Notes: a model not told the origin generated them from the letters alone. A stretch of 64,000 bases of DNA from Microcebus murinus (GCF_040939455.1 NC_134104.1:139226501-139290500), one strand, 5' to 3'; shown: positions 1 through 11,595, numbered from the stretch's first letter. Numbers and translations: made by a program.

Positions 1-180
1 ACCCTTGATTATTTCTTAAAGACTAAGTCCTAGGAAAAGTGCTGGGTCAAAAGACGCGTAGTTTTTCAAGGCCATTGGTCAATATTGCTAAATTGCTTTC
101 TGGGAGAGTTCACAGGTTTACAGGGTACTGAAGTACATTCTCCCAGGCCCTCTTACCAATCTTGGGTGGTATATAATTTT
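1..180 (+). repeat. Possible old L1 3' fragment
   Basis: The wording around 'gctgggtcaaaag' and 'tattgctaaattgctttctg' resembles a segment seen in old mammalian L1 3' regions. No ends or target-site duplication are visible because the window starts inside it. Weak call. Confidence 0.3.
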
Positions 181-2420
181 GTTAAAAGTCTTTCAAGCAT
201 ATTTTAAAACATTTTCAGCTTTGGCATCGCACCAAGCTGTTTGGGAACTTGGTTTGGGAGCACAGGCTGTAATAGCTTTTCTGGGATGCTGTTCTAATCA
301 GATCCTGGGCTACTGTGAGGGGCAGGCATATTCTTGTGCAGAAAAAATCAGGAAAGACATGAACACTTACAAGAAAACTATGAAATTACCAAAGGAAAGA
401 TCCAGGTGAAGAAAGAAGTAGGATGCTCTTTGAAATTGTTTCCAGAGGGAAATAGAGTGATCTTTGCTTTGATTTAGATTTCTTTAGCCCCCAATCCCAA
501 GGAAGAAGAATCTCATCCTCCCCTCTCTTGCTCTGCGCGTCAGAAGACAAAGTACCTGTTTTGAAGTTTCCTCTTTAAGAAGCAGCTTCCGTTTTGTGTG
601 GGTCTGGTTTCAGTCAAAGAGCATATAATCTGCCATATGGAGCTCAGTCCAGCAAAGGCATTGGCCTGTTTCCAGCAATTATCTGAGGAATTCTATTTCA
701 GCCACTCAATCTCCAGCTTTAATCAACTTGCAAATCCCAATCACCCCCAGCAGTGAGCAATCATAGGTCCCAGGGAAGCAGTGATTGTGTCTGTGACCCC
801 CGGAAGACCTCTCTCCATCAGCTCTCATTTGGAAATCCCTGGGGTCCAATTATCTCCCATTAAAATTTTACTATTTCCAGATAAGGGATCCGAATGGAGG
901 AAATGGTGCCCAGGTGCCGGAAGGGCTGCTAACTTGGGGCCAGCTGACACTGCCTCTATCCTGCAGGGCCGGAGCTTGTGGAAGGGGAAACAATTACCCA
1001 GGAAATAGATGTGTGTTCTGCTCCTTTGCATCATCAGAAGCGTGGCTCTACTGGAAGATCTTTCTTCCAGCAGTCCCAGTGACGATAGCTCTGTGGCAGC
1101 CGTCTGAGGGTAGTTGAGTCCTGGGCTAATTTGGCTTTGATGCCAGCAGCCGCTTTAAGGCAACCGTTACCCAGAGCTCCTAGCTTAACCCCAGCAGTTA
1201 AGCGTTTTGGGCACTGCCAAAACTTGTCACCCCACCCTGCGAAACCCCCCAAGAGAAGTGTTTCCGGTGCCCAGTGGAGGTCCAGACTGTAACTACAGCA
1301 AGTGGAATAGATCAGCTCTTAATGAATGAGCATGGAAAGCTTATTGGGTCAGAACATCTGCAAGTGAAAAACCACATACCAAGTGAAGAATTGTTTTCCA
1401 ATGTAAGCTGTACCTAGGAAAGAAGATCACAAAACTTACTGCCTTATATTATGGGTAAAAAAAAAAAAACAAAAAAAAAAATCCTGCTTCTGGTTTTTAG
1501 GTGTTTTTTTTTAAGTGTTGATGTAGAAAGGAGAAGACAGGTGTAGCCACAATTTGCATTTAGAAAATGAGATCTTCCTCCTAAAACTGCCAGCACAGAT
1601 TCTCTGTGAGAGAAAATTAATTCTCTCCCTAGAAATAATAATGGAATTCTAACCAATTTCTTCTTTTTAAAGAAATAGATCATACTTATACTATAATTAA
1701 ACCCAATAAAAACCATAGGGCATTTCTTCAATTAGGTCAGAAATTAGGAAGTTAGGTATGCTAGCAATGCTGTCAAACACACCTGTCAACGATTCCGCGT
1801 CTTCCCGCTTCATGCTTCTCTGAACAGCAGGAAATGCTCAGCATTGTCACAAAGCTGCTTTCCTCTGCTTTGCTACGCAAGCACCTTCCACCTGCATTAT
1901 TTTCTCGGGGCTCATTTTTCCTCTCTTGCAAAAAGGAAACTGCACCTACCTGTTCTCCTGTCTCCAAAGATTCCTCCCATAATTTGTTGTTGTTCAATAA
2001 AATCCCGGTTCCCTTTACTGGATCAGACTTAAGCTTTATGCCTAAGACACTTGCATTTTCTTTTATTTTGCTTTGGTTGTGTGTTCTGTTACACGCTGAG
2101 AAATAGCATCAGGCGAGAGTTACTACCACATGCTCTGGTCTGATGGTGCAGGGCCTGGCAAGGGGCCAGGCATACACCAAGGGGACTCTACTGACGAAAG
2201 CAAGAAGGGTCTGGGAGTTTCCGCCACTGTTTCCAACCCCAGGGTGGCCCTTACCCAATAACTAGGAATATATTGATAAAAGCCTTAGAGCAGGATAACT
2301 CTAAGACATGATTTAGATTTTCCCAGTGGGATCAGGCTGGAGACACCCTCCATAGGAATTTGCTTGAAATCTTACCCCTGCCGGGTTTCCTCCTGTTTAC
2401 AGGATTGCAGCACAACAAGC
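181..2420. other. Mostly single-copy sequence, no gene seen
   Basis: About 2.2 kb in which I recognise no interspersed repeat, RNA gene or convincing coding frame. Positions 600-1260 are less AT-rich than the surroundings and hold several CpGs. Short A-runs lie near 1456-1480. Open frames here are under 100 codons and overlap each other on both strands without any recognisable domain. Confidence 0.5.
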
Positions 2421-2861
2421 TACCCAAACATCAGTCTTCTATGACTGCATAACAAACAACCTCAAATTTCCATTTTCTATTGCTGCATAACAAACTACTC
2501 CAGAGCTTAAAAGGGCAATCAGGCAATCATTTCATTTACTCCCAATTCTTTTGGCCAGGAATTCAGAGAAGTCATGGCAGGAATGGCTTGTCTCTGCCCA
2601 TGACACTTGGGGACCTCAGTTGGGATGGCTGAAATGACCAGGGGGTTGGCTGGCCTGGCTTGATTGCTGTCATATGCCTGGGGCTTTGGTTCTCACTGTC
2701 AGCAGGATTCCTCAGTTCTCTCCTCCACTGACCTCCCCATGTGGCTACCTTGCACTTCTTCACAGCTCAGTGGTCTGGAGTGGTTGGGTTTCTTACGTGA
2801 CAGCTGGCTACTGCTAGGGACAAGAAGATGCTTCTAGGCCTCTTAAAACATAGGCCTGGAA
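2421..2861 (-). repeat. Old LTR-like repeat, part 1 (antisense)
   Basis: Contains the motif 'ctattgctgcataacaaac', typical of the antisense end of MLT1/MaLR-type LTRs. A related stretch just upstream (2436-2460) looks like a partial local duplication. The repeat appears to resume after the L1 insertion, at 3329-3460, so the two pieces were probably one element. Subfamily not assigned. Confidence 0.5.
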
Positions 2862-3328
2862 CATCTCACATGTTCTCACTCATATGTGGGAGCTAAATAT
2901 TAAAAACAATTGATTTCATGGAGACAGAGTAGAAAGATGATTACCAGAGGCTGGGAAGTATAGCAGGGAGTAGGGATAAAATGGGGATGGTTAATGGGTG
3001 CAAAATATAGTAAAAGTGAACAAATAATATTTGATAGCACCACAAAGTGACTACCATCAATAAGTTAGGGTATATTTTATTTATTTTATTATATTTGTAT
3101 AACTTTGATTTACTTAGTAAGGGCATACTTTAAAATAACTAAAAGCGTGGAATTGGAATGTTCCTAACACAAAGAAATGTTCCATGCCGGAAGTGATGGA
3201 TACCCCAAATTACCCTGATTTGATTAACGCACATTGTATGCGTGTATCAAAACATCACAGGTACCCTATAAATATATACAACATATATGTGCCCACAATA
3301 ACTAAAAATGAAAAAAAAAAATTTTTTT
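2862..3328 (+). mobile_element. LINE-1 3' end, 5'-truncated
   Basis: The sequence starts in the primate L1 3' UTR region ('acatgttctcactcat', 'tggagacagagtagaaag', 'ccagaggctgggaag') and runs to an A-tract near 3309-3321. Imperfect flanking copies of about 15 bp (2847-2861 and 3329-3343, roughly 12 of 15 identical) look like a target-site duplication. This places the L1 inside the older LTR-like repeat. No coding capacity remains. Confidence 0.8.
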
Positions 3329-3460
3329 AAGATAGGGCTAGAATTGGCCCTGCATCGCTTCTGCCATGGCTGTTGGTCAAGGCAAGTTATAAGGCCCGCT
3401 CTGATGGGAGGGGGAAACAGACCCCACCCTGGTGGGTGAAGCCACATGAGCAAACAGGGA
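3329..3460 (-). repeat. Old LTR-like repeat, part 2 (antisense)
   Basis: Continuation of the repeat at 2421-2861. It contains the phrase 'gcttctgccatggctgttgg' and a nearby 'aaggcaagttataaggcc', as expected for the distal part of that type of repeat after an insertion split it. Confidence 0.4.
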
Positions 3461-3569
3461 GGGAAGGAACAAGGAACAGGAAGGAGGCAGCCACTTTTGG
3501 ACACTAGCGGCCACACTCTCTTCTCTGTGCTGTCAATGCCCTTACAGGTTTCTCCTGGGAGCACTTTCT

Positions 3570-3894
3570 TTTTTTTTTGAGACAGAGTCTCACTTTGTTG
3601 CCCAGGCTAGAGTGAGTGCCTTGGTGTCATCTTAACTCACAGCAACCTCAAACTCCTGGGCTCAAGCGATCCTCCTGCCTCAGCCTCCCGAGTAGCTGGG
3701 ACTACAGGCATGCACCACCATGCCCGGCTAATTTTTTCTATATATATTAGTTGGTCAATTAATCTCTTTCTCTTTATAGTAGAGACAGGGTCTCGCTTTT
3801 GCTCACGCTGGTTTCAAACTCCTGACCTCAAGCAATCTGCCCACCTCGGCCTCCCAGAGTGCTAGGATTACAGGCGTGAGCCACCGCACCTGGC
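3570..3894 (-). mobile_element. Alu (lemur-type), antisense
   Basis: Poly-T head, then the complement of an Alu dimer ending 'gtgagccaccgcacctggcc'. The linker has the strepsirrhine form (complement of a TATATATAG-AAAAAATTAG motif). A perfect 16-bp target-site duplication, cctgggagcactttct, lies at 3554-3569 and 3895-3910, which marks intact boundaries and L1-machinery insertion. Confidence 0.97.
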
Positions 3895-4102
3895 CCTGGG
3901 AGCACTTTCTAAGAGAAATCACTCACACATGAACCTGCATCTCAGGGTCTGCCTTTGGGGAACCTGACCCTAACGCAGGGGCTATTCCAATCCAAAGGGC
4001 TCAGTCTCCTCTTCCAGGAAGGTTTGCTACTAGCACAAGCCAAATCCAAGCCTCCATCCTGACACCTGCAACAATCCAGGAGCGAGCATTATAGCTCTAA
4101 AT

Positions 4103-4289
4103 CAGAGGATCTCAATTTGGTCTGCTCATTACAAACACTTGGGAGCTTCAGAGAACCTTCACATTTGGGTCCTACTCCAGAGATTCTGAATTAATTCAGC
4201 TGGAATGAAATCTATGCATGGGTATTTTTAGTATTTTTTTTAAAGTTCCCCCCGTAATTCTAATGTGCAGTCCAGGTTGAGAACCACTG
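4103..4289 (+). mobile_element. MER5A (hAT-Charlie, non-autonomous)
   Basis: 187-bp element starting cagaggatctcaa and ending ttgagaaccactg, matching the terminal inverted repeat style of MER5A. Flanking 8-bp direct repeats, ctctaaat at 4095-4102 and ttctaagt at 4290-4297 (6 of 8), fit an aged hAT target-site duplication. No coding capacity. Confidence 0.85.
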
Positions 4290-4297
4290 TTCTAAGT

Positions 4298-4745
4298 ATT
4301 AGAAGACTGTGTGTGGGAAGAGGAGGAGGAAAATGCCACAAGATGTCCTGGGAAGAGAAACAATAAATAACCCTTAACCAAACCACCTCTTACCCTGGGG
4401 ACTATATCTTATCACTGCCATCAAATACATGGGTTGCAGATCTGGTTTTCAAATCTGTTTGCTCTATCTTCTAGCCTAAGAGTGGAATGCTTCTTGTACA
4501 TGTCTTGCCTGAATAAAAGTCAAGCATTAATATATATACTCTCCTATTTCAGAAAAACAAATTCCAGTCACCATGCACCCTTTGCCTGTGGCATATAGCA
4601 AATTGAACGTGATTCCTAAAGCCCACTAGTGTTTTATAGACATGGCAATACCTAGCTTTATCTTCACAAGGGACAAAGAACAATCTTGGTTATATCAGCA
4701 ACTGAACTAGGGGGAAAAAAAAAAACAATGACATGTTTTCCAATG
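4298..4745. other. Unassigned sequence
   Basis: No repeat, RNA gene or coding frame recognised in these 450 bases. Confidence 0.4.
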
Positions 4746-4757
4746 CCATTTGTTAAA

Positions 4758-5082
4758 AAAAAATTGTTTTTTGAGACAGAGTCTCACTTTGTTGCCCAGG
4801 CTAGAGTGAGTGCGTCAGCCTAGCTCACAGCAACTTCAAACTCCTGAGCTAAAGCAATCCTCCTGCCTCAGCCTCCTGAGTAGCTGGGATTACAGGCATG
4901 CGCCACCATGCCCGGCTAATTTTTTCTATATATATTAGTTGGCCAATTAATTTCTTTCTATTTATAGTAGAGACGGGGTCTTGCTCTTGCTCAGGCTGGT
5001 TTCAAACTCCTGACCTCAAGCAATCTGCCCACCTCGGCCTCCCAGAGTGCTAAGATTACAGGCATCAGCCACCGCACCTGAC
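4758..5082 (-). mobile_element. Alu (lemur-type), antisense
   Basis: Same subfamily layout as the copy at 3570-3894, including the TATATATA-containing linker. A perfect 12-bp target-site duplication, ccatttgttaaa, occurs at 4746-4757 and 5083-5094. Full-length dimer. Confidence 0.97.
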
Positions 5083-5094
5083 CCATTTGTTAAA

Positions 5095-6129
5095 TTTTGA
5101 GGGTGAAATCTGTCTCTCAAAGTTCCATAATCTAGAAGAGTATTTCACAGCATCAAAAAACTAGGAAACACTTTTTCTAGCTAATTCCACAATCAATAGG
5201 ACAATATTTTTCCCTTTTTCTTCTTGGTAAGCCCATTTGTCTTTGAAGGACATAGAGGAGACCCTGTTTTTTTAACTTCCTGTTATTATATTTTCTTGTT
5301 AAACTTTATCCTTCATCCTAATTCTCGACTTGGTTCCTATAATCACTGGCTTTTATTCTGTAAAACTTTGTTCTGTAATTAGCAAGATAGAGATCAATGT
5401 AACACAAACGTGTGCTAATTCAGAACCGGCTTCTTCTGCTCTCCCATGCATAAATGCCAAGTGTAGAGAAGACAACCTGCAAAAACTGTTCAAGGGAAAC
5501 TTGATCTCATCCCTGAAATAACAGCCTCCTTTTTCATGGGAAGCAGCAATCCTGAAATGCTGCATTTCAATATTGCATTCCCTTCCTCCCAGGAATTGTA
5601 ACACCTCTGAAAAGATGATCTGTCTTATAATTGTCATAGTTTAATTCACCATGTTTCTTCTTTCATCATGGTAAATAAAATAATGGTTAACCTTAAAACT
5701 GATAATGTCTTAGTTTAGGTGAAATATGGCAATCCACACTAACCTAGCCAAAGAGAGAATAAAATAGATTTCCAATTCAAATGCAGATATGTGAAGAGCA
5801 AAGAGGAAAACTGAATTTTCTCTCTGATGTAGTCCCTTTTGGACCCCACCAAGGGTATAGCTATTTGGAATACAGCTTGGAGTCCTATTTGCAGGACCAT
5901 TATATATGGCCTCTCTCACCTATTGCAATTTCAGGCATATCGCCTGCATTTAGGACGAGCTCTGAAAGAGACTACATTGAAAGTATACGTTCATGGTCAC
6001 AAATATTGCAATTATCCAGCTGGCATTTGACTGGGTCCCTACAAGGCTCTTCTCAGTTTCACAAGAACTGCCTTTGGGCTTTCAGTGCCAATATGGGCTT
6101 TAAGACAGAAATGCAATAATTATGAAATT
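5095..6129. other. Unassigned sequence
   Basis: No recognisable repeat or RNA gene. An open frame at 5781-6119 (112 codons) has no recognisable domain or low-divergence family signature and is treated as chance. Confidence 0.4.
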
Positions 6130-6235
6130 TTAGTGAGAATAATCTTTGATGTTTGTTACACATATTAATCCCAAGGCCTTGCCCCAAACTTTTGTGATTC
6201 AGAAACTCTGCAAGCTCTGCAGGTAATTTGGAGAC
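6130..6235 (+). repeat. Possible MER5-like fragment
   Basis: The order of motifs (ccaaggccttgccccaaac, then 'gattcagaaactctg', then 'gtaatttggagactc') resembles the middle of MER5A. No termini are visible. Low confidence. Confidence 0.35.
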
Positions 6236-6684
6236 TCACATGGCAGGCATATTGGCACAGTGGTGGTGAGATTTCCTCGGTCCAGCATCTGCGCAGAGCT
6301 CGTCCCCAGATCTCCAGAGTCACCTGACTGTGTGTTCACACTGACTAGTGGGAACAAGCCCATATGTTTTCACACCAATTCTGTTTTCCTGGTGATCTGT
6401 TTTCTCCCCTCCATGTGAACTCCTTGTGTCCCAGGACTCAGGACACCTGTGACAAATGCTCTAAAAATGCTCGCTGAATGCATAAAAGGAACTGAGGCCT
6501 AAAGTGATTTACTTGAAATAGTAAAGGGTCAAGAAAATCTGAGTTAACATTGACTCACTTGCCAAATAGTGTTCATTTTCAACAGCCACACAGAAGCTGC
6601 CTTTTTCATGGAATGTGGAATCATAACCAAGCCCAACACCCCGTGCCTGCCCTGTGCCATTCCATTTCATGTATATTATGAACA
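6236..6684. other. Unassigned sequence
   Basis: No repeat or gene recognised in these 450 bases. Confidence 0.4.
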
Positions 6685-6718
6685 GTAGGTGGGATGGGCT
6701 GAACAATGGCCCCCGAAG
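6685..6718 (+). repeat. MLT1-type MaLR LTR, 5' piece
   Basis: Holds the sense-strand start of an MLT1-type LTR ('gatgggctgaacaatggccc'). The same LTR resumes at about 7072. The two pieces are separated by an antisense MST-type LTR. Confidence 0.6.
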
Positions 6719-7071
6719 TTGTAATCTTAGTCTATTCAGACTGCAATAACAAAATACCGTAGACTGGGTACCCTGCTGACAACAGAAATTTATTTCGAAC
6801 AGTTCAGGAGACTGGGAAGTTTAAAGTCAAGGTGCCGGCAGATTCAGTGCTTAGTAAAGGCCCACTTCCTGGTTCATTTCACCGTGTTATCCACACGGCA
6901 GAAAGGCAAAGGTGCTCTCTGGGGCCACTTTTATGATGGCCACTAATCCCATTCATGAGGGCCCTAGCCTCATGACCTATTGGCCTCCCAAAGGCTCCAC
7001 TTCCTAATACGATCACATTTGGGAGCAGATTTCAACATAAATTTTGGAGGACACAAACATTCTGTCTGTAG
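6719..7071 (-). mobile_element. MST-type MaLR solo LTR, antisense
   Basis: The antisense MaLR signature runs from 'cttagtctattcagactgc' through 'acaacagaaatttatt' and 'ccaaaggctccacttcct' to 'gaggacacaaacattctgtc'. It interrupts an MLT1 LTR. Short flanking 'gaag' copies on either side may be the remnant of a 4-5 bp target duplication. ERVL-MaLR elements are old non-coding retrovirus-like transposons; only the LTR is present. Confidence 0.8.
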
Positions 7072-7540
7072 AAGATATCCATGTTCTAATCCCTGGAACT
7101 TGTAAATATGTTAATATATATAATATATTATATATTTATAATATTATATGTTGTATAATATTATATTATATATTATAATATATAATATAGATTATATATA
7201 TATAAGACTTTGTAAATGTGACTAAATTAAGGGTCTTGAGGAATTTAGGAGGGAAAGAGAAGGATGGAAGCTGAAGTCAGAGAGGAGAGAAATTCTAAGC
7301 CACTGGCTTTGAAGATGGAAGAAGGAGCCATTAGTCGAGGAATATAAGTAGCCACAAGAAGTTAGAAAAGGCAAAGAAAGGGGTTCTCCCCTACAGCCTC
7401 CAGAAGGAACACAAGCCTGCCGACACTTTCTATTTAGACAGGGGAACCCATCCAGAACTGTAAGGTAATAAATTCATGTTGTTTTAAACACCTAGATTTA
7501 TGATAATTTGTTACAGCAGCAATTGAAAACTCATACAGTG
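7072..7540 (+). mobile_element. MLT1-type MaLR LTR, 3' piece
   Basis: Sense-strand MLT1 motifs occur in order: 'gtaaatgtgactaaattaag', 'tggctttgaagatggaag', 'cagcctccagaaggaacac', 'ccagaactgtaagg', an AATAAA-like signal, 'ttgttttaaacacctag' and 'ttgttacagcagcaatt'. The 5' piece is at 6685-6718. An AT-only stretch at about 7108-7204 has expanded within the LTR. Confidence 0.85.
7108..7204. repeat. AT-rich low-complexity tract
   Basis: Almost pure A/T with repeated TATAAT, ATATAT and TAATATTATA units, rich in self-complementary segments. It lies inside the MLT1 LTR and replaces the expected consensus, so it is a local expansion. Confidence 0.9.
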
Positions 7541-8270
7541 GGGTTTAAAATTATCTTTCTTATGACATATTTTAAATTCTCTGAGCAAATCTATGAAAGA
7601 CCCAAGGCAGCATAATTTGCATGGAGTCCGAGACACACTGCCATTGACTTCTCCTATTTTTTGAAGCAAATGAAATTAACCGACTATGACTTTGATTCTT
7701 GAACAACAAATGCCAAGGTCTCTGGGCCCATTCCAGGAGATGAGCTGCATCTTCCAACCAAGCAGGAGAACCTAATAGATTCTGCAACTCTGTTGTTAAA
7801 ACTCACTTGTGTTTAAAAGCATGCTTGCTTCCTGTTGGGTTATGTACAAGTTTCCACTAGAGTTTAGAGGAAAGTGTGTATTCATCAGTGTCCCAAAGAT
7901 GAGAGAAGAAAACATGGCCCCTTAATTTCTGCCCCACTTGAGACAATGAGAGGGCTAAACATCCCCACGTCTGGAAGACTCCTAGGTGTTCTGAAAGGGA
8001 TATTTTCTAGATTGCAAGCCATTCCTTTTTACTGTTCCATTCATTGTCTTATCTCTTGCTCTTTCCCCCCTCCCTTACTCATCCACCCTATAATAGGTTT
8101 TCCTACACCAATTCTGAAGCTTTGGGAGTCTTTGGGTGAGTTTTCACTATCACCCAGAGGAAGAGGATGGAAACTTTGAGGGGAAGTGCTACATGGAGTC
8201 TGTTGTGTCCCAGCCCTACACTTCTCCTTCCATGCCCTTTGCTCCTCACCAGCGCAGAAAGCCTGCAAAC
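7541..8270. other. Unassigned sequence
   Basis: No repeat, RNA gene or convincing reading frame recognised in these 730 bases. Confidence 0.4.
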
Positions 8271-8274
8271 CCCA

Positions 8275-8660
8275 CTTGCTGGGCTGGCTTTCCACTTGGC
8301 TCCCTGACAGATGCTGCCAACGGGAGCCACTGGCGGGGGTGTGGAAGGTGGAAGGGTGTCTTTTCCCCGTAGACTTGGTTGTGCTTGTCTACAAATGAGG
8401 CAGGAGCAACAGCATGGCAGCACCTTCTGTAATGGAGGAAGTGGGAGCTGTGGGTAAATTCAGGCTCTGGGTTTCTGCCAACATGGTTCTGACAACACCA
8501 TGTTCTGCCCTCTGACTAACACCTTTCTCCCTTTGCTCTTTCAGACCTAGAGGTGGTAGCAGCTTCCTGCAGTTACTGGTCTTAGGGAAATCTCACCTTC
8601 CCTTTTTTCCTCCTCTGGCTCTTCTAACACCTTTATAATGAACTACATATTTCAAAACCT
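8275..8660 (+). repeat. Mammal-wide repeat, family X1 (sense copy)
   Basis: Motif order 'gccaacgggagccactgg', 'ttgctctttcagacctagag', 'gtggtagcagcttcctgcag' and 'cttctaacacctttataatg' matches a common mammalian interspersed repeat that I cannot name. A second, antisense copy lies at 53255-53640. Shared motif order between the two copies supports the call. Confidence 0.5.
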
Positions 8661-9030
8661 AGAGTAGTTTCTGTTTTCCTGATTAGATGCACACTGGTGA
8701 GACTGCATCTTTCACTTCCATTAGCAAGAGACAAATAGCGAGTGAAACCCTTTTCCTACCTTTAACATCTGAGTTTTTTAGAACTGCCATTTCATTGGGA
8801 TCAAAAGAATCAAACTAAGGCCCTTCCCAGGAAGGGGAGGCAACTTGAATTTGGCAAACTCATGGCAAACCAGGTTGGAAGCCAACGTTCTTTCTTAGGT
8901 ACTCATGGTCTTAGTTAATTTACTCTGGACGTACTCCCTGAGGTGAGAATTCAGGAGTTAGTGACTTCTTATGGGAGTGCTATTTAGAGCAGCCTATGAA
9001 GAAGAGGGTAAGCAGGTGTTATATTTGAGA
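8661..9030. other. Unassigned sequence
   Basis: No feature recognised. Confidence 0.4.
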
Positions 9031-9560
9031 TTCACAAGGCCACAGGAAAGAGAGACAGAGTCACCAAGGCTGTAATTATCAAAAGGAGTTTTATTGTCTA
9101 GCTCAAGCTAGGGTCCGAGCCCCCAGAGTGCCAGCGCAGTGGCCTCTTCTCCGGGCAGAAACCCTCCTTTGTGTGTTAGTCCCCTTTTTATAACTCAGTT
9201 GTTTACACACTGGTCATGCATCCGCCCCCACAGTGATTCTTACTTCAGCCTGCCCCTGATAGGCTCTAACCTGTTCCGGGTCCTAGCTGAGAGACTCCGG
9301 TTTCCGCGTTCTTTGTCTTTTTCCTCTGCACCCCATAATGTACTCATAATGCCTTGCGGTTAGCAAACAAGCAGTAAACAGAAGCTGGAAGGTGTCTATT
9401 GTCCTTATAGCCCAGTATCTTACACAGGCAGGATGAAGCCAAGCAGAGGTGAGATGCAGGTAAGGTCCCATGGCAGGCAGCTCCAGCCTGATGCCCAGGG
9501 GAGCTCTGGGGTATCAACCACGCCTCAGCTTTCCTGACGACTGCATGGTCAGTCATTGTC
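9031..9560 (-). mobile_element. Endogenous retroviral LTR, antisense
   Basis: Read on the minus strand, a TATA box (ttataaaaagggg, near 9180-9192) is followed about 95 bases later by a polyadenylation signal (AATAAA at 9090-9095) and then a U5-like segment toward 9060. This is the U3-R-U5 order of a retroviral LTR. I do not recognise the family, and it does not look like a human LTR known to me. The outer boundaries are approximate because no TG...CA pair with a short target duplication could be fixed. No viral genes accompany it, so it would be a solo LTR. Confidence 0.65.
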
Positions 9561-10292
9561 TAAGGCCTGCCTTAAGGTTATAAGAACTCCCAGGCAATTT
9601 TTACTGGCTCTAGTAGCCCAAGAACGGGCTTTTGTAGAAGAGTCACAGGTGTGAGTCTTTAGAAACAAAAATGCATGGAAGCCAGAAAGCAGCACACAAA
9701 AGAGGAAAAAGGAACGTGAGGGTCTCTGGCCAGGGCACTCACGGGGTCTTCTACATCTCTGTTCCACACCACAGTGCAGTCACGTTATTCAAAGCCCACT
9801 CTTTCATCCTTCATTCAGGATGAGACCCTACTCTCAGGCACAGCGCCCTGGGGACAGAGTTGTGAGCCAAAAGGGTGGCACCCAGATCTGGCAGCACGGC
9901 ACAGAATGTAGACCACTGAATGGAGTGTCACAACACCGGGGCGAGCTCTGTGGTGGGGAGCCCAGTGCAGGCCACGATGTCTTAGGAACACTTAGCGGAA
10001 GCACCTTAATCAGAATTTGGTAAATGAAGGCTGGAGTTTGTCTTTACAGTGGATGGGGGCAGACAGAAGCTGCTAAGAAAACAAATAGTATAAGGTGTTT
10101 CAAAAGAGAGGATCTCACCACTCTGGACCTGCCCAAGTACCAGGGCTAAGGCTTATCTTCCCACATGGTTCCTCTAGGCATCAAGGAGGCCAACTTCAGT
10201 TTTGAGCAGCTTGTTAAGAGTAAGGTATGGTGCAGTATGTCAGAGTTTAATCAAGGAAGCAGAGCCACTACGGGGGTTACGGGGCAAGGAAT
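9561..10292. other. Unassigned sequence
   Basis: No repeat or coding gene recognised in these 730 bases. Confidence 0.4.
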
Positions 10293-10667
10293 TGCTATGA
10301 TTTGAAGGTCTGCACCAAAATGCATGTTGAAACTTAATTCCCAATGCATTATAACAGTATTGGGAGGTGGAGCCTTTGAGAGGTGATTAGGCCACAAGGG
10401 CTCTACCTTCATGAATGGATTAATGCCATTATTGCAGGAGTGGTTGGTTATCATGGAAGTCTGGCCCCCTTCTTCTCTGTCTGGTGCACTTGCTTCCACT
10501 TTCAACCCTTCACCATGGGATAACGGCAAGAAGGCCCTCACCAGATGCCACTGCCATGCTCTTGGACTACCCAGACTCCAGAACTGTGAGCCAAAATAAA
10601 TCCCTTTTCTCTGTGAATTACCCAATCTGTGGTATCCTATCACAGCAGCAAAAAACAGACTAAGCTA
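10293..10667 (+). mobile_element. MST/MLT-type MaLR solo LTR
   Basis: Begins tgctatgatttgaaggtc and contains 'catgttgaaacttaattccc', 'gggaggtggagcctttgag', 'ccagaactgtgagccaaaat', an AATAAA signal and 'cacagcagcaaaaaacagac', ending near 'taagcta'. Flanking 'ggaat' and 'agaat' may be the 5-bp target duplication. Near full-length for this family. Confidence 0.9.
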
Positions 10668-11595
10668 AGAATGTATTAGAAGAATTAGACTTTACACAAT
10701 TGTGGACATTGCTGGGAGTGGGTGTCCCAAAGAGAGTGGAAAGATCAGAGAAAAAGTCACCAATCAGCCTTCTTGAAGCTCTGGCACCAGTGGCCGCACG
10801 AGAGCTTGCCGGGGAGTCTCCAGCCACTGAAGCAGGGCTGGGGAGAGGAGCTTGCAGAGAAGCCTATGAGCAGCTGTTGCCCTGTGGAGCTGCCACCCTG
10901 TGGCTCTGCTGCCAGGCAGCTGGGGGTGGGCCTGGAGCCAGAAGTGAACCTGTTGGTCAGAAGGGCCAGCAAATGGGAAGACAAACCAGCTGCACAGTGG
11001 ACAAGAGTGAGGACAAGCTGGCACACTGTATCTGACTGTAAAGGACCTTCAGAAAGGGATGGTCAATGCTTCCCTTCTGCCTCCCAAATTTTATGCAAAT
11101 TTTCCCTTTGTCTAACCTAGAACCATAGATGGAAGGGGATTCTGGGAAATGTAGTTCCCAGCTCAACCAAGTTGATAATAGAACAATCCTGCACACTTAG
11201 TCATGCTTTTAAATAAAGCCCCACCAAGCCCCAGGATAAAAGTGGGTTTCCTTTTGCTAGAAGACCTACAACAACTGGCAACAAATGGCCCAGGAACAGC
11301 AGGAAGAACTGTTGATACAGCTGCTCTGTGTGGACCTTCACGATATGCTCAATCGAATGGCAGTAGATAGTCCCCAGGTGGAGGATAAATGTCCATGCAA
11401 CAGTCTGGCCCTGATGCTGGAGGCTACTAGGCTGACTCCGCACCTCTTCACCTGGTCACCCTGTTCTGGTCCTCTCACCTCAGCACCCCCTATCTCCGGC
11501 TTTCTTGAGCCTTTGACGTCAATTCTCAAGTGCTTATTTGGGAAATCAAAAATACTGCTCACTGGTGATTTTTATTTTCTTTGCATGTAGATTTA
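10668..11595. other. Unassigned, relatively GC-rich sequence
   Basis: Positions 10770-11000 are more GC-rich than the flanks. The phrase 'ttctgggaaatgtagttccc' (about 11141-11160) is one seen in old mammalian repeats, so part of this is probably a repeat I cannot name. Open frames on both strands (up to 132 codons) overlap heavily and show no domain. Confidence 0.4.

Noticed and set aside
3570..5082. The two antisense Alus as a segmental duplication
   Set aside because: Each has its own different target-site duplication, so they are independent insertions.
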